A DNA stretch of 64,000 nucleotides from Alcanivorax sp. S6407 (GTDB lineage: Bacteria > Pseudomonadota > Gammaproteobacteria > Pseudomonadales > Alcanivoracaceae). Below are positions 53,622 through 63,790 of this stretch, piece after piece; positions within the stretch are counted from its first letter, which is position 1, and each line of letters starts with the position of its first letter. The DNA is taken from positions 188,067 through 252,066 of the forward strand of contig NZ_JALKBH010000007.1 in assembly GCF_023016115.1 (NCBI RefSeq), written 5' to 3'. Position numbers and translations under genes: made by a program. Under the pieces are notes generated by a model that did not search any database, was not told the origin of the DNA, and saw nothing but the letters and a program-made list of their open reading frames with translations.

Positions 53622-54383
53622 TTAACGCAGACCACCGTCCATATCGATGCAACGACCGGTGAAGTAGTCGGTCTCGAAGATGAACGCCACGGAACGAGCG
53701 ATGTGCTCGGCTTCACCCAGACGACGCAGCGGTACAGCCTGGACCAGACGCTCACGGGCTTCCGGCTTCATGGCGGCCAGCATGTCGGTGTTGATGGTGC
53801 CCGGAGCCACGGCGCCGGTACGGATGTTGTAGCGGGCCAGTTCCTTCGCCCACACTTCTGCCATGGCGGCAACGGCGGACTTGGCGGCAGAGTAGTTGCT
53901 CTGGCCGAAGCTGCCGTGACGGGCCAGGGAGGAGATGTTCACGATCACGCCTTCCTCGGTGCCCAGTTCCAGCATCTTGGCGGCGGCTTCACGGCCACAC
54001 AGGAATACACCGGTCAGGTTCACGTCGATCACGGCCTGCCACTGCTGCAGGCTCATCTTGCTGACCACTTCACCGTCCTTGAACTTCACCAGCAGACCGT
54101 CGCGGGTGATGCCGGCGTTGTTGACCAGACCGTGCAGGGCGCCGAAGTCGTTACCCACGTTGTTGAACAGGGCTTCAACGTCTTCTTCTTTCGCTACGTT
54201 GGCGATGTAGGAGCGGGCGTCGCCGCCGGCTTCCTTACAGGCGGCTACGGTGGCGTCCAGGTCTTCCTGGTTCAGGTCCACACAGGCGATGCGGGCACCC
54301 TTGCCGGCGAAGTAGGTGGCAATCCCGCGGCCCAGGCCACGACCGGCACCGGTCACTACGATCACTTTCTGGTTCAGATCCAT
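53622..54383 (-). CDS. FabG-like short-chain dehydrogenase/reductase
   Basis: The 253-residue protein is a classical SDR: TGAGRGLGRG cofactor motif near residue 11, NNAG near residue 89, catalytic Ser in VNISSLA and the YSAAK motif (Tyr and Lys). NAD(P)-dependent reduction of 3-oxoacyl substrates is likely; whether it is FabG of the fatty acid pathway is uncertain because no fab genes are adjacent. It has its own terminator and lies divergent from the HugZ-like gene. Confidence 0.9.
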   Translation of the reverse strand: MDLNQKVIVVTGAGRGLGRGIATYFAGKGARIACVDLNQEDLDATVAACKEAGGDARSYIANVAKEEDVEALFNNVGNDFGALHGLVNNAGITRDGLLVKFKDGEVVSKMSLQQWQAVIDVNLTGVFLCGREAAAKMLELGTEEGVIVNISSLARHGSFGQSNYSAAKSAVAAMAEVWAKELARYNIRTGAVAPGTINTDMLAAMKPEARERLVQAVPLRRLGEAEHIARSVAFIFETDYFTGRCIDMDGGLR

Positions 54384-54520
54384 GGTGATTCCTTACACTG
54401 TCGGTTCACGATGAGGGCGATTATGGTAGTGAGCCCCGGCAAGACCAATGACCGGATTGCTCAGGGCCCCGGGAAACCGGGGAAAAACGTCAGGAAAGCA
54501 TAACCAGCAAGGATTCGAGA

Positions 54521-55198
54521 ATGGATCAGATCACTCAGGCCCAGGCCTTTGTCTATCAACACAGCCATGCGGCGCTGGCCACCGTGGATACTCAGGGGCA
54601 GCCTCTCGCCACCGCCATCAATGTGGTGCCGGACGGGCAGGGCCGCCTGATCATGCTGATGAGTGATCTCGCTGAGCACACCGTCAATGTTCGCCAAAAC
54701 CCTGCCGTATCGCTGATGTGGGTGGAAGAGTCGCATAGTGACTGGCAGGCAGCGGTGCGGCTGTCGGTGACAGGCTCGCTGGAGCGGGTAACAGCGGAGC
54801 AGGGCGAGCGCTACCTGCAGGTGTTTCCACACATGCGCGACTACCTGCAGCTGGATTTTCACTTCTACGCCCTGCGTCCAGAGAAAGTCCGCTGGATCCC
54901 CGGGTTCGGCAAGGCTGCCTGGCTGGAGGCGGCAGCCTTGCTGCCCGCCCACGGTTGGGATCTTGCCCGGGAGCAGGGCATGGTGGGGCACATGAACGCC
55001 GACCACAGCGACGCCTGCGACCACTACCTGAGCCTGCTGGGCTGCCCCGGCGAGGGCGCCACCATGCTGGCGGTAGATCCCTGGGGAAGCTGGCTACTGC
55101 ATGAGGGCAACTTGCGTCGCCTGCCATTTTCGGCAAAGGCAGAAGATGCCGTGCAGGTACGCGAGGCCCTGGTTGCCCTGGCTCGAACCCAGGTTTAG
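54521..55198 (+). CDS. HugZ/HutZ-like haem utilisation protein
   Basis: The 225-residue protein has an N-terminal PNPOx-like split-barrel domain (HAALATVDTQGQPLATAINV, VRLSVTGSLERV) and a C-terminal DUF2470-type domain with GMVGHMNADHSDACDHY near residue 150. Proteins with this layout include HugZ/HutZ, haem-binding and haem-degrading enzymes, as well as general PNPOx-family proteins. The HMNADH region includes the His used for haem binding in HugZ. No haem uptake genes are adjacent. Confidence 0.75.
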   Translation: MDQITQAQAFVYQHSHAALATVDTQGQPLATAINVVPDGQGRLIMLMSDLAEHTVNVRQNPAVSLMWVEESHSDWQAAVRLSVTGSLERVTAEQGERYLQVFPHMRDYLQLDFHFYALRPEKVRWIPGFGKAAWLEAAALLPAHGWDLAREQGMVGHMNADHSDACDHYLSLLGCPGEGATMLAVDPWGSWLLHEGNLRRLPFSAKAEDAVQVREALVALARTQV

Positions 55199-55217
55199 CC
55201 AGGTACGGGGCTTGATC

Positions 55218-55308
55218 TGCTGTGGGAGCTCTCTGTGCCCTTCAGGGTATGCCTGCAAGCGAAGCCTTTGCCGGGCTTTTTCGCGTGCAGGCACGCTCCC
55301 ACAGAAAG
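55218..55308. repeat. TGTGGGAGC-type inverted repeat downstream of the HugZ-like gene
   Basis: Begins with the 45-bp sequence shared with 15711-15755 and ends with CGTGCAGGCACGCTCCCACA at 55285-55304, the inverse of the start sequence except for a substituted section. A CCGGGCTTTTTCGCG hairpin is in the middle. Confidence 0.75.
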
Positions 55309-55318
55309 ACCGTACATG

Positions 55319-55412
55319 ATGAGTTGCGAGATCCGAGTTTCGAGTTGCGAAGGGCAAAACCCGGGTCTTGATCTGGATTTTCGAAACTCGTCACTCGTCA
55401 CTCGCTTCTCTT
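55319..55412. repeat. GAGNNNC heptad inverted-arm element
   Basis: The left arm has GAGTTGC, GAGATCC, GAGTTTC, GAGTTGC and ends GGCAAAAC (55321-55360); the right arm (55378-55410) has GAAACTC, GTCACTC twice and GCTTCTC. The spacer is short and includes CCGGGTCTTGATCTGG. Confidence 0.85.
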
Positions 55413-55469
55413 CCTTGATGCCCGCCTCCCCCCTGAAACACTTCGCTCACGCTTTTTTGCTCCCACCCC

Positions 55470-55496
55470 CTTGAATCCCTGTCGTCTAGCCCCATT
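55470..55496 (+). promoter_or_regulatory. Sigma-32-type heat shock promoter of groESL
   Basis: CTTGAA at 55470-55475 and CCCCAT at 55490-55495 with 14 bases between match the heat-shock sigma consensus. It lies upstream of the CIRCE operator. Confidence 0.8.
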
Positions 55497-55564
55497 CCTG
55501 ACCCCGCAGACAGTTGCTGGCTGGCCTGCGCCGCCTATTGACTGCGCTGTCATCATTACTATGA

Positions 55565-55591
55565 TTGGCACTCGACTCGTTAGAGTGCTAA
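55565..55591 (+). promoter_or_regulatory. CIRCE operator (HrcA binding site)
   Basis: TTGGCACTC (55565-55573), a 9-base spacer, and GAGTGCTAA (55583-55591) match the CIRCE consensus with one mismatch in the left arm. It is between the sigma-32-type promoter and groES, so repression by HrcA is inferred; hrcA is not in the window. Confidence 0.88.
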
Positions 55592-55660
55592 TTCGGACTG
55601 CCGAGCCCGCCCCGGGTGGGCTCGGGTGTCATCAGAACTGAAACTGGGAGTTTAAGGAAA

Positions 55661-55951
55661 ATGAACATCCGTCCTTTGCATGATCGCGTGCTGGTTCGCC
55701 GTGAAGAAGAAGAGACCAAGTCCGCTGGCGGTATTGTGCTGCCCGGTTCTGCCACCGAGAAGCCGTCCCGTGGTGAAGTGATCGCCGCCGGTAACGGCAA
55801 GATCACCGACAACGGTGATGTGCGTCCGCTGGACGTGAAAAAGGGTGACAAGGTGATCTTCGGTCAGTACGCCGGCAACACCGTCAAGGTGGAAGGTGAA
55901 GAACTGCTGATCATGAGCGAATCCGAGATCCTGGCCGTCATCGAGGGCTAA
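55661..55951 (+). CDS. groES: Co-chaperonin GroES
   Basis: GroES is the heptameric lid of the GroEL chaperonin. The 96-residue product has the standard [18 protein letters not shown] start, the mobile loop around [14 protein letters not shown] and the [18 protein letters not shown] end. ATG 55661 follows AAGGA; the longer frame to 55616 is only leader sequence. Both a sigma-32-type promoter and CIRCE lie upstream. Confidence 0.98.
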   Translation: MNIRPLHDRVLVRREEEETKSAGGIVLPGSATEKPSRGEVIAAGNGKITDNGDVRPLDVKKGDKVIFGQYAGNTVKVEGEELLIMSESEILAVIEG

Positions 55952-56029
55952 AGAGCCGAAGGCTGCCAACAGGATCAAGAACACCACGATCACCCGCTGA
56001 CGGGGATCAAACAGATTTCGCAGAGGTAA

Positions 56030-57682
<1,653 letters not shown>

Positions 57683-57706
57683 ATCAGCCGGTCGTCCGAC
57701 CCTCCG

Positions 57707-57737
57707 AAAAGCCCCGCCTCGTGCGGGGCTTTTTGTT
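57707..57737 (+). terminator. Terminator of groESL
   Basis: Stem AAAAGCCCCGC (57707-57717), loop CTCGT, stem GCGGGGCTTTT (57723-57733), then TTTTTT residues. Confidence 0.92.
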
Positions 57738-57746
57738 TTTAACGGC

Positions 57747-57897
57747 AGCTACAAGCCGCAAGCTACAAGGCGCGAGAAGGGCATAGCCAAATCTGCTAGC
57801 CATGCCCGCGAACCGGGGTTGGCGGCGCGGCTGGCAAGTCTGCCGTGTGGCATCGATCATGGGCCGCGTTGTAGCTTGCGGCTTGTAGCTTGTGGCT
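57747..57897. repeat. AGCNNCA heptad inverted-arm element
   Basis: The left arm (57747-57774) has AGCTACA, AGCCGCA, AGCTACA and AGGCGCG; the right arm (57864-57897) begins CCGCGT and has TGTAGCT, TGCGGCT, TGTAGCT, TGTGGCT. The spacer carries GCCATGCCCGCG and a GCGGCGCGGCTGGC stretch but no clear T-run. It lies between groEL and the rhombosortase gene. Confidence 0.88.
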
Positions 57898-57928
57898 TAA
57901 TGTCCCTTCACGTTTTGCCGGATTCCTC

Positions 57929-58531
57929 ATGCAACCCAGAGACAAAAAACTCCGTCCCCAATTCATTGCCTTTGCTGTGGTGCTGGCGGTGTTGGGCTTT
58001 GCTCATCAGTGGGTGAACCCGTGGCTGGCGTTTGATCGGGCAGCCATCGAAGGGGGGCAGGTGTGGCGGATTTTTACCTGTCATCTGGTACACCTGAATA
58101 GTTGGCATCTACTGCTCAATTTGTCCGGGCTGTTGTTGTGCGGTTATTTCTTTGAAGATCTTCTTGATCGGCTTCGTTTCTGGAGCTGGCTGTTTTTCTG
58201 TGCACTGACATCAGGCCTGGCACTGTATTTTATTGATGCCCAGCTGCAGCACTATGTGGGGCTGTCCGGCATTCTTCATGGTTTACTGATCCTGTGTCTG
58301 TTGCTTGGCTGGCGAGGTAACCCGGTGCTGCATTCCGTAGTACTGGCGGTAATTGTTGGGCGTCTGGTCAGTGAGCATATGCCCGGTTATGACGTGGATT
58401 ATCTGCACAACTGGATTAACGGGCGGGTCTATGTGAATGCCCATCTTTATGGCGCTATCAGTGGGGTGGTGCTGTGGGGTTTGATCAAGGGGGGAGAACG
58501 GTTTGTCGGTGGACGAGAACAAGCAGAATAA
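57929..58531 (+). CDS. rrtA: Rhombosortase, rhomboid-family serine protease
   Basis: The 200-residue membrane protein has about six helices with the rhomboid catalytic Ser in VGLSGILHG near residue 112 and the His in VNAHLYGAISG near residue 175, plus the HLVHLNSWHLLLNLSG segment. Rhombosortases process proteins with GlyGly-CTERM tails, which are found elsewhere in such genomes; none is present here. ATG 57929 is chosen because the frame further upstream lies in repeat DNA; there is no strong ribosome site. Confidence 0.85.
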   Translation: MQPRDKKLRPQFIAFAVVLAVLGFAHQWVNPWLAFDRAAIEGGQVWRIFTCHLVHLNSWHLLLNLSGLLLCGYFFEDLLDRLRFWSWLFFCALTSGLALYFIDAQLQHYVGLSGILHGLLILCLLLGWRGNPVLHSVVLAVIVGRLVSEHMPGYDVDYLHNWINGRVYVNAHLYGAISGVVLWGLIKGGERFVGGREQAE

Positions 58532-60209
58532 AAAGGGCGGGATCGGCGGCTACCTGTTCGGGGGCATTTTCCTGCTCGCCGGCCTCGCTGTGATGTTTTT
58601 CGTGGCGGTGGTGCCGATTGGCAAATATATCGAATCAGGTAGTTGGTCCCGTGTTCCGGCGACAGTGCTGAGCAGCAAGCTTAATTCCCATCGTTCGGAT
58701 GGCTCCACCACGTATAGTGTCAGCGGCAGCTACCGCTACCGCTATGGCGGGGTGGATTACAGCAGCAGCCAGATCAGCCAGTACAGCGGCTCCGACAACT
58801 TCGGCGATTACTGGCAGCAGCTGTATGGGCGGATTGATACTGCCCGAAGAAACAACCGCACCGTAAGCGCCTGGGTTAATCCTGATGCGCCCCATGAAGC
58901 CTATCTGGACCGCACCTTCCGCTGGGGGGCGGTGATCTTCGGCTTCACCTTTGGTGGTGTCTTTGCCCTGGTCGGGGCTGGTGTCATGTTCCTGATGCGC
59001 CGCGGCAGCAAGGAGGAGGCTCTGGTCTCCGAAACGGGCAGTTACTCCAGCAGGGAGAAATCCGGCCACTGGTTTATGGTCGGATTTGGCGCCATTTTTA
59101 TTCTGCTGCCATCCCCGGCTTATCTGGATATCTGGAAAGAAGTCAGTCGTGGCGATTACATGATTCTGGTGGTGCTGCTGTTCCCGCTGGTGGGGGCGGG
59201 GATTGCCTGGGCTGGCTGGAAGATGCGCCGCAATTACCAGTTTTTTGGCCCCACGCCATTGCAAATGGACCCGGAGCCCGGTCAGGCGGGCGGTCAGGTC
59301 GGTGGCACGATCCAATTGGGCAAGGCCATGTCTCGCGAGTGCAGCCTGGATGTGTGGTTGAGCTGTATTCGCGGCCGTGAGAGCGGTTCCGGCAAGGATC
59401 GCAAGACGGTGGAAGATGTGCTCTGGCAGACCGAGCAACGGGCTTACTGTGTACCCCGTCAGTCCGGTACCGAAATCCAGTTCTGTTTCGATGCACCTGC
59501 GGAGCAGCCCGCCACCCGCGGTAGCGGTCGAAACTACATCCGTTGGCGGGTGGAGCTGGAAGGGACTGTGGAAGGTCGCAAGCTCAGCCGAAGCTGGGAC
59601 GTGCCGGTGATAGCCGGTAGTGGTGCCAGCCGGGTTCAGCTGCCGGAATCCCATGTCATGGCGGACCGTCGTGAGCGGGAGCTGGAGGCGGTAGAGTCGG
59701 CCAGCGAGCAGATTCATGTGGAGCAGACCGGGCAAGGCCTGTATCTGGAAAGCCGCGCGGGGAGAAATCTGGGCATGAAGCTGGGGATGCTGCTGTTTGG
59801 CGGCATCTTTGCCGGGGTAGGCACGGGGTTGTTCATCGCGGCCGCCTCGGAAGGTGTCATGCTGTATTTCATGGGTAGTATCTTTGGCCTGATCGGCTAT
59901 GCCATCGTATTTAGCACGGTCTATACCCTGGCCCGGGGCCTGCAGGTCTGGATTCGGGGCAGTGATGTGAAGGTGGTGCGCCGCTGGCTGGGGATCGCCA
60001 TCTACCGCCGCGAAGGGCGCCTGCTGCGGGCTGAGCAGGTGGTGCTCAAATCCGGCATGAGCAGCACCAGCAATGGCCGCAAGACCGAATACATGACCTT
60101 GCAGGCGGAAGTGGATGGCAAGACCCTGCGCTTGGCAGAAGGCATCAAGGGCCGGGAAGTAGGCGAAGCCCTGCGCGAAGCCGTGCTGAGAGCCCTGAGA
60201 CTGGTGTAG
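58503..60209 (+). CDS. DUF3592 family membrane protein
   Basis: The 568-residue protein has about six membrane helices (first at about residues 14-36, then near 135-160, 185-245 and 420-470) and long polar loops. A DUF3592-type domain is recognisable at SGSYRYRYGGVDYSSSQIS near residue 75, followed by the Asn-Pro motif VSAWVNPDAPHEAYL. It starts at a TTG inside the rhombosortase gene, overlapping it by 29 bases, so the two are probably translationally coupled; a GTG two codons later is an alternative start. Function is unknown. Confidence 0.8.
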   Translation: MSVDENKQNKKGGIGGYLFGGIFLLAGLAVMFFVAVVPIGKYIESGSWSRVPATVLSSKLNSHRSDGSTTYSVSGSYRYRYGGVDYSSSQISQYSGSDNFGDYWQQLYGRIDTARRNNRTVSAWVNPDAPHEAYLDRTFRWGAVIFGFTFGGVFALVGAGVMFLMRRGSKEEALVSETGSYSSREKSGHWFMVGFGAIFILLPSPAYLDIWKEVSRGDYMILVVLLFPLVGAGIAWAGWKMRRNYQFFGPTPLQMDPEPGQAGGQVGGTIQLGKAMSRECSLDVWLSCIRGRESGSGKDRKTVEDVLWQTEQRAYCVPRQSGTEIQFCFDAPAEQPATRGSGRNYIRWRVELEGTVEGRKLSRSWDVPVIAGSGASRVQLPESHVMADRRERELEAVESASEQIHVEQTGQGLYLESRAGRNLGMKLGMLLFGGIFAGVGTGLFIAAASEGVMLYFMGSIFGLIGYAIVFSTVYTLARGLQVWIRGSDVKVVRRWLGIAIYRREGRLLRAEQVVLKSGMSSTSNGRKTEYMTLQAEVDGKTLRLAEGIKGREVGEALREAVLRALRLV

Positions 60210-60212
60210 ACT

Positions 60213-60479
60213 AGGGCCTGTTAACACTACCAAAATAGCCCCTGTTGAGCCCCCAAACCCGCCAATCTAGGCATGAGGAGTGATGTTTGGTCTCTCCAAA
60301 TGAGTGACGAATAACGAAGAGTGGCGGGTTTGGGGGATCAACCCGAAGGGCTGATCCCTTTTTCCGCCCAGCAGCGCCATCCGCTGTTTATGTAGAGTGA
60401 CTACACGGCACATCGGCTGACACTACTGGACGAAAAAATGTATTCAGCAGGGGCCATTTTGGTAGTGTTAACAGGCCCT
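60213..60479. mobile_element. MITE-like non-autonomous element with 36-bp terminal inverted repeats
   Basis: The left end AGGGCCTGTTAACACTACCA (60213 on) and the right end, inverted from 60479, agree over about 34 of 36 bases. A second inverted pair (CCCCCAAACCCGCCA at 60251-60265 and TGGCGGGTTTGGGGG at 60322-60336) is nested inside. GAC occurs on both flanks and may be a 3-bp target duplication. No transposase fragment is evident. It begins 3 bases after the DUF3592 stop codon. Confidence 0.8.
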
Positions 60480-60507
60480 GACACCATTAAAGAAGCCCGA
60501 TTAGGGG

Positions 60508-60656
60508 CAAGCTACAAGCTACAAGCTACAACGCGTCGACTGCCATCAGGTTTTGTCAGGCTGGAGCCGCGCCCGGAGCCCGGGACGCGGTCGACAGACC
60601 TCTTAATGCACAGCAGCCTGCCGCGCGTTGCAGATTGTAGCTTGAAGCTCGTCACT
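60508..60656. repeat. AGCNNCA heptad inverted-arm element upstream of leuA
   Basis: The left arm (60508-60535) has three AGCTACA units and ends ACGCG; the right arm (60624-60656) begins CGCGT and has TGCAGAT, TGTAGCT, TGAAGCT, CGTCACT. A GGAGCCGCGCCCGGAGCCCG-type GC-rich hairpin lies between. Length matches the element at 57747. Confidence 0.85.
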
Positions 60657-60675
60657 TATTTTGCGAGAGACCCCA

Positions 60676-62226
60676 ATGAGCAAAGATCGCCTGATTATTT
60701 TTGATACCACCCTGCGCGATGGTGAGCAGAGCCCGGGTGCCACCATGGACCAGGACGAGAAGCTGCGTATCGCCAAGGCGCTGGAGCGCATGCGGGTGGA
60801 CGTGATCGAGGCGGGCTTCGCCATTGCCAGCCAGGGTGATTTCCGCTCAGTGAAGGCCATTGCTGACACCATCAAGGAATCCACCATTTGTTCCCTGGCC
60901 CGGGCCAAGGAAGCGGATATCGACCGGGCGGCGGAAGCGCTGGCCGGTGCCGAGTCCGGGCGCATTCACACCTTTATTGCTACCAGCCCGATTCACATGC
61001 AGCACAAGTTGCGGCTGGAGCCGGACCAGGTGATCGAACATGCGGTAGCGGCCGTGAAACATGCCCGCAATCACATGGGCGATGTGGAATTCTCCTGTGA
61101 GGATGCTGGCCGTTCCGAAATCGATTTTCTGTGCCGCATTATCGAAGCGGTTATCGATGCCGGTGCTCGTACCATCAATATTCCCGATACCGTGGGCTAT
61201 GCCATCCCAGAGCAGTTCGGTGAGACCATTCACCAGCTCCTGACGCGTATTCCCAATGCCGATAAGGCGATCTTTTCCGTGCATTGCCACAACGACCTGG
61301 GGCTGGCCGTGGCCAACTCCCTGGCGGCAGTGCAGACTGGCGCGCGGCAGGTGGAATGTACCATCAACGGTCTGGGCGAGCGGGCGGGTAATGCTTCCCT
61401 GGAAGAGATCGTGATGGCCATCCGTACCCGTCAGGACCTGTTTACGGTAGACACTGGTATCAATGCGCAAGAGATCGTGCCCACCTCGAAAATGGTGTCG
61501 CAGATCACCGGTTTCCCGGTACAGCCGAACAAGGCCATCGTCGGCGCCAACGCCTTTGCCCATGAGTCCGGTATTCACCAGGACGGGGTGCTCAAGCATC
61601 GCGAGACCTATGAAATCATGTCCGCCGAAGATGTGGGCTGGCATACCAACCGCATGGTGCTGGGCAAGCATTCCGGTCGGGCGGCGTTCCGGGCCCGTCT
61701 GGATGAGCTGGGCATTACCTTCGAATCCGAAGCGGCCATGAACGAGGCCTTCCAGCGCTTCAAGGATCTGGCTGACAAGAAGCATGAAGTGTTCGACGAA
61801 GACCTTCAGGCGCTGGTCAGCGACACCAAAAAAGCGGCCGAAGACGAACGCTTCAAGCTGGTCTTGCTGCAGGCCTCTGCGCGCACGGGAGAAACCCCGG
61901 AAGCACGTATTGTGCTCAGCATCGACGGTGAGGAGCAAGAAGCTACCGCCAGTGGCGCTGGCCCGGTGGATGCGGCCTTCAAGGCCATTGAGTCCATGGC
62001 AGAGAGTAACAGCACCTTGCTGCTATATTCGGTGAATGCCATTACCGCCGGTACCGACAGCCAGGGCGAAGTGACTGTGCGCCTTGAGAAGGGTGGCCGA
62101 ATCGTCAATGGCCACGGTGCTGATACCGACATCATCACCGCCTCCGCCAAGGCTTACCTGAACGCCCTCAATCACTTCGCGGCCGGACTGGAAAAGGCCC
62201 ACCCGCAAGCGGCGGATGGAGTCTGA
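60676..62226 (+). CDS. leuA: 2-isopropylmalate synthase LeuA
   Basis: LeuA condenses acetyl-CoA with 2-oxoisovalerate in leucine synthesis. The 516-residue protein has [15 protein letters not shown] at the start, the metal-binding [15 protein letters not shown] segment near residue 205, the [13 protein letters not shown] motif and a C-terminal allosteric domain. This is the typical bacterial form (E. coli length about 523). ATG 60676 is used; the frame is open five codons earlier. Confidence 0.97.
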   Translation: MSKDRLIIFDTTLRDGEQSPGATMDQDEKLRIAKALERMRVDVIEAGFAIASQGDFRSVKAIADTIKESTICSLARAKEADIDRAAEALAGAESGRIHTFIATSPIHMQHKLRLEPDQVIEHAVAAVKHARNHMGDVEFSCEDAGRSEIDFLCRIIEAVIDAGARTINIPDTVGYAIPEQFGETIHQLLTRIPNADKAIFSVHCHNDLGLAVANSLAAVQTGARQVECTINGLGERAGNASLEEIVMAIRTRQDLFTVDTGINAQEIVPTSKMVSQITGFPVQPNKAIVGANAFAHESGIHQDGVLKHRETYEIMSAEDVGWHTNRMVLGKHSGRAAFRARLDELGITFESEAAMNEAFQRFKDLADKKHEVFDEDLQALVSDTKKAAEDERFKLVLLQASARTGETPEARIVLSIDGEEQEATASGAGPVDAAFKAIESMAESNSTLLLYSVNAITAGTDSQGEVTVRLEKGGRIVNGHGADTDIITASAKAYLNALNHFAAGLEKAHPQAADGV

Positions 62227-62320
62227 TTATCATGAAGTGTCGTGACACCCTGAAAGCAGGTTGGATGGGTTTACGTGCCAGCGTGTTGCGTGATGCATAC
62301 CAGCGGACGCGGAGCGTCCA

Positions 62321-63076
62321 ATGAATGAAGCACAGCGGCAGAGTTATCTAACGGCCATGGGGCTGACGCCCTGGGTGGCACGTACCCCGCTGCCCGGTGC
62401 CGCACCGTCGCCCTGGCTGGACTGGGATGAAGAACAGGATGCGGTCCCTGCACAGACACCTGGTGCCAATGTTGACACGGTAGCGGCAGCAGCCGAGACG
62501 GTGTCGACAACCCCGGAAACAGCTGAGTCCACCCCTTCCCTGAAAGAGACGCTGGATACGCCGCAGCAAACCAGGGCAGTGGTGCCCGCAGCGGAGCCAC
62601 AGGCGCCGATAGCCACCCCGAGTAAAGGAAAGGGGCTGGTGTTTACCCTGGAGGCCCATCTCGGTACTGGCACCTGGTTGCTGTGTGCCCAGGAAGACTC
62701 CCAGGCGCCAGGGCTGGGGCGTTTCGAGGCGCCGTTGATGGCCAGCCTGTTGGCCCTGTTTCAGGGGCGCGCGGGTCGCCCGCGGCGGTTCTTCTGTCCG
62801 CTAACCGATCAACCTATGCAGGCAGCAGAAGCGGCTCAGGCCCTGTCAGCCTTTATCTCCGGTCTGTGTGATCAGGCAGGTGGGGAGCGGGTGCTGCTGG
62901 CCTTGCCAGAGGCGCTCAATGAGGCGTTGTTTGATCAGCCGCGCTATCAGCCCTTCGAAATTGCGGGTCATCCGGCGCTGGTAATCAGCTCACTCAGTGA
63001 AATGCTGGAAGATCCTGCCAGCCACAAGAAGGTCAGCTGGCAGGCCATGCAGCGCCATGGTTTCGAGGGTGTCTGA
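62321..63076 (+). CDS. holD: Likely DNA polymerase III psi subunit (HolD-like), divergent
   Basis: The 251-residue soluble protein has a short N-terminal segment, YLTAMGLTPWVARTPLPG, which resembles the chi-binding N-terminus of E. coli HolD (LQQLGITQWSLRRP). A long Ala/Thr/Pro-rich linker (about residues 35-100) and a C-terminal domain follow. It lies directly upstream of rimI, exactly as holD does in E. coli, and a cryptic psi subunit has been found at this place in pseudomonads. The rest of the sequence is not recognisable by eye, so the call rests on the N-terminal motif and context. It is much longer than E. coli HolD. Confidence 0.6.
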   Translation: MNEAQRQSYLTAMGLTPWVARTPLPGAAPSPWLDWDEEQDAVPAQTPGANVDTVAAAAETVSTTPETAESTPSLKETLDTPQQTRAVVPAAEPQAPIATPSKGKGLVFTLEAHLGTGTWLLCAQEDSQAPGLGRFEAPLMASLLALFQGRAGRPRRFFCPLTDQPMQAAEAAQALSAFISGLCDQAGGERVLLALPEALNEALFDQPRYQPFEIAGHPALVISSLSEMLEDPASHKKVSWQAMQRHGFEGV

Positions 63077-63080
63077 AGCC

Positions 63081-63551
63081 GTGTTCGGCCCTGATTCCAT
63101 TCGCCTGATGGAGCTGGACGATCTGGACGCCGTGATGGCTATCGAAACCGCGGCCCAGCTGACCCCCTGGACCCGTAGCCATTTTGGCGATTGTCTAAAG
63201 AATGCCAACTACCTGTGTCAGGTCGTGGTCGACCGTGACGATGAACCGGTGGCCTTCCTGATCCTGTCTCGTATCCTCGATGAAACCCATGTCCTGAATG
63301 TGGTTGTGGCGCCAGCCTTGCAGCGTCGCGGCATCGCCCGGCTGATGCTGGAACAGGCCATGGAAGCCGCCCGCAACGACGCCATGACCGTGATGTACCT
63401 GGAAGTCCGGGAAACCAACACCGGCGCCCAGTTACTCTACGAGCGCCTGGGTTTTGAGGTATGTGGCGTGCGCAAGAATTACTACCGCCGGGGCGACGGG
63501 CACGAGAATGCGGTGTTGATGCAATGCCTGCTGTCCGGTGGGCATAAATAA
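63081..63551 (+). CDS. rimI: Ribosomal protein S18 alanine N-acetyltransferase RimI
   Basis: RimI acetylates the N-terminal Ala of ribosomal protein S18. The 156-residue GNAT protein has the acetyl-CoA motif NVVVAPALQRRGIARLMLE (about residues 68-86), LEVRETNTGAQLLYERLGF and the RimI-type end VRKNYYRRGDGHENAVLM. The GTG at 63081 is preferred, with GAGGG 10 bases upstream; the GTG at 63069 would overlap holD. It ends one base before a tandem heptad array. Confidence 0.92.
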   Translation: MFGPDSIRLMELDDLDAVMAIETAAQLTPWTRSHFGDCLKNANYLCQVVVDRDDEPVAFLILSRILDETHVLNVVVAPALQRRGIARLMLEQAMEAARNDAMTVMYLEVRETNTGAQLLYERLGFEVCGVRKNYYRRGDGHENAVLMQCLLSGGHK

Positions 63552-63552
63552 T

Positions 63553-63615
63553 AGCTACGAGCTACAAGCTACAAGCTACAAGCTACAAGCTACAAGCTAC
63601 AAGCTACAAGCTACG
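63553..63615. repeat. Nine-copy AGCTACA/AGCTACG tandem heptad array
   Basis: One AGCTACG unit, seven perfect AGCTACA units and one AGCTACG unit. It starts one base after the rimI stop codon. Confidence 0.95.
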
Positions 63616-63629
63616 CTTGATTGGATTGA

Positions 63630-63790
63630 GAAAGGCCGAAAAGTTCCTGGGTTTTCGGCTTTTCTACGAAGCCGCTGTAGGAACGTAGCGTAGCGGAGTA
63701 ACGCACGGAGTGCGGCCCGAAGGGTGAGCGAAGCGAATAACTTGCCTGCAAGCGATCCGAGCCTAAGCGAGGTAAGGATTCCAGAGGCTC
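63630..63790. repeat. Composite REP-like element, copy of 48770-48990
   Basis: Shares the AAAAGTTCC/GGGTTT block, TTTTCTACGAAGCCGCTGTA, GGAACGTAGCGTAGCG, the AACGCACG and GAGCGAAGCGAATAAC stretches, and GATCCGAGCCTAAGCGAGGT with the earlier copy. Confidence 0.8.

Larger units (their letters stand above)
55199..55660. other. Repeat block and heat-shock control region upstream of groES
   Basis: A 462-base gap. It carries a TGTGGGAGCG-type inverted repeat (55218-55308), a GAGNNNC heptad element (55319-55412), then the sigma-32-type promoter (55470-55496) and the CIRCE operator (55565-55591). No gene is seen. Confidence 0.8.
60210..60675. other. MITE-like element and heptad element upstream of leuA
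   Basis: A 466-base gap with a 267-bp MITE-like element (60213-60479) and an AGCNNCA heptad element (60508-60656). No gene or clear leuA leader peptide is seen; the leuA promoter is not identified. Confidence 0.75.
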
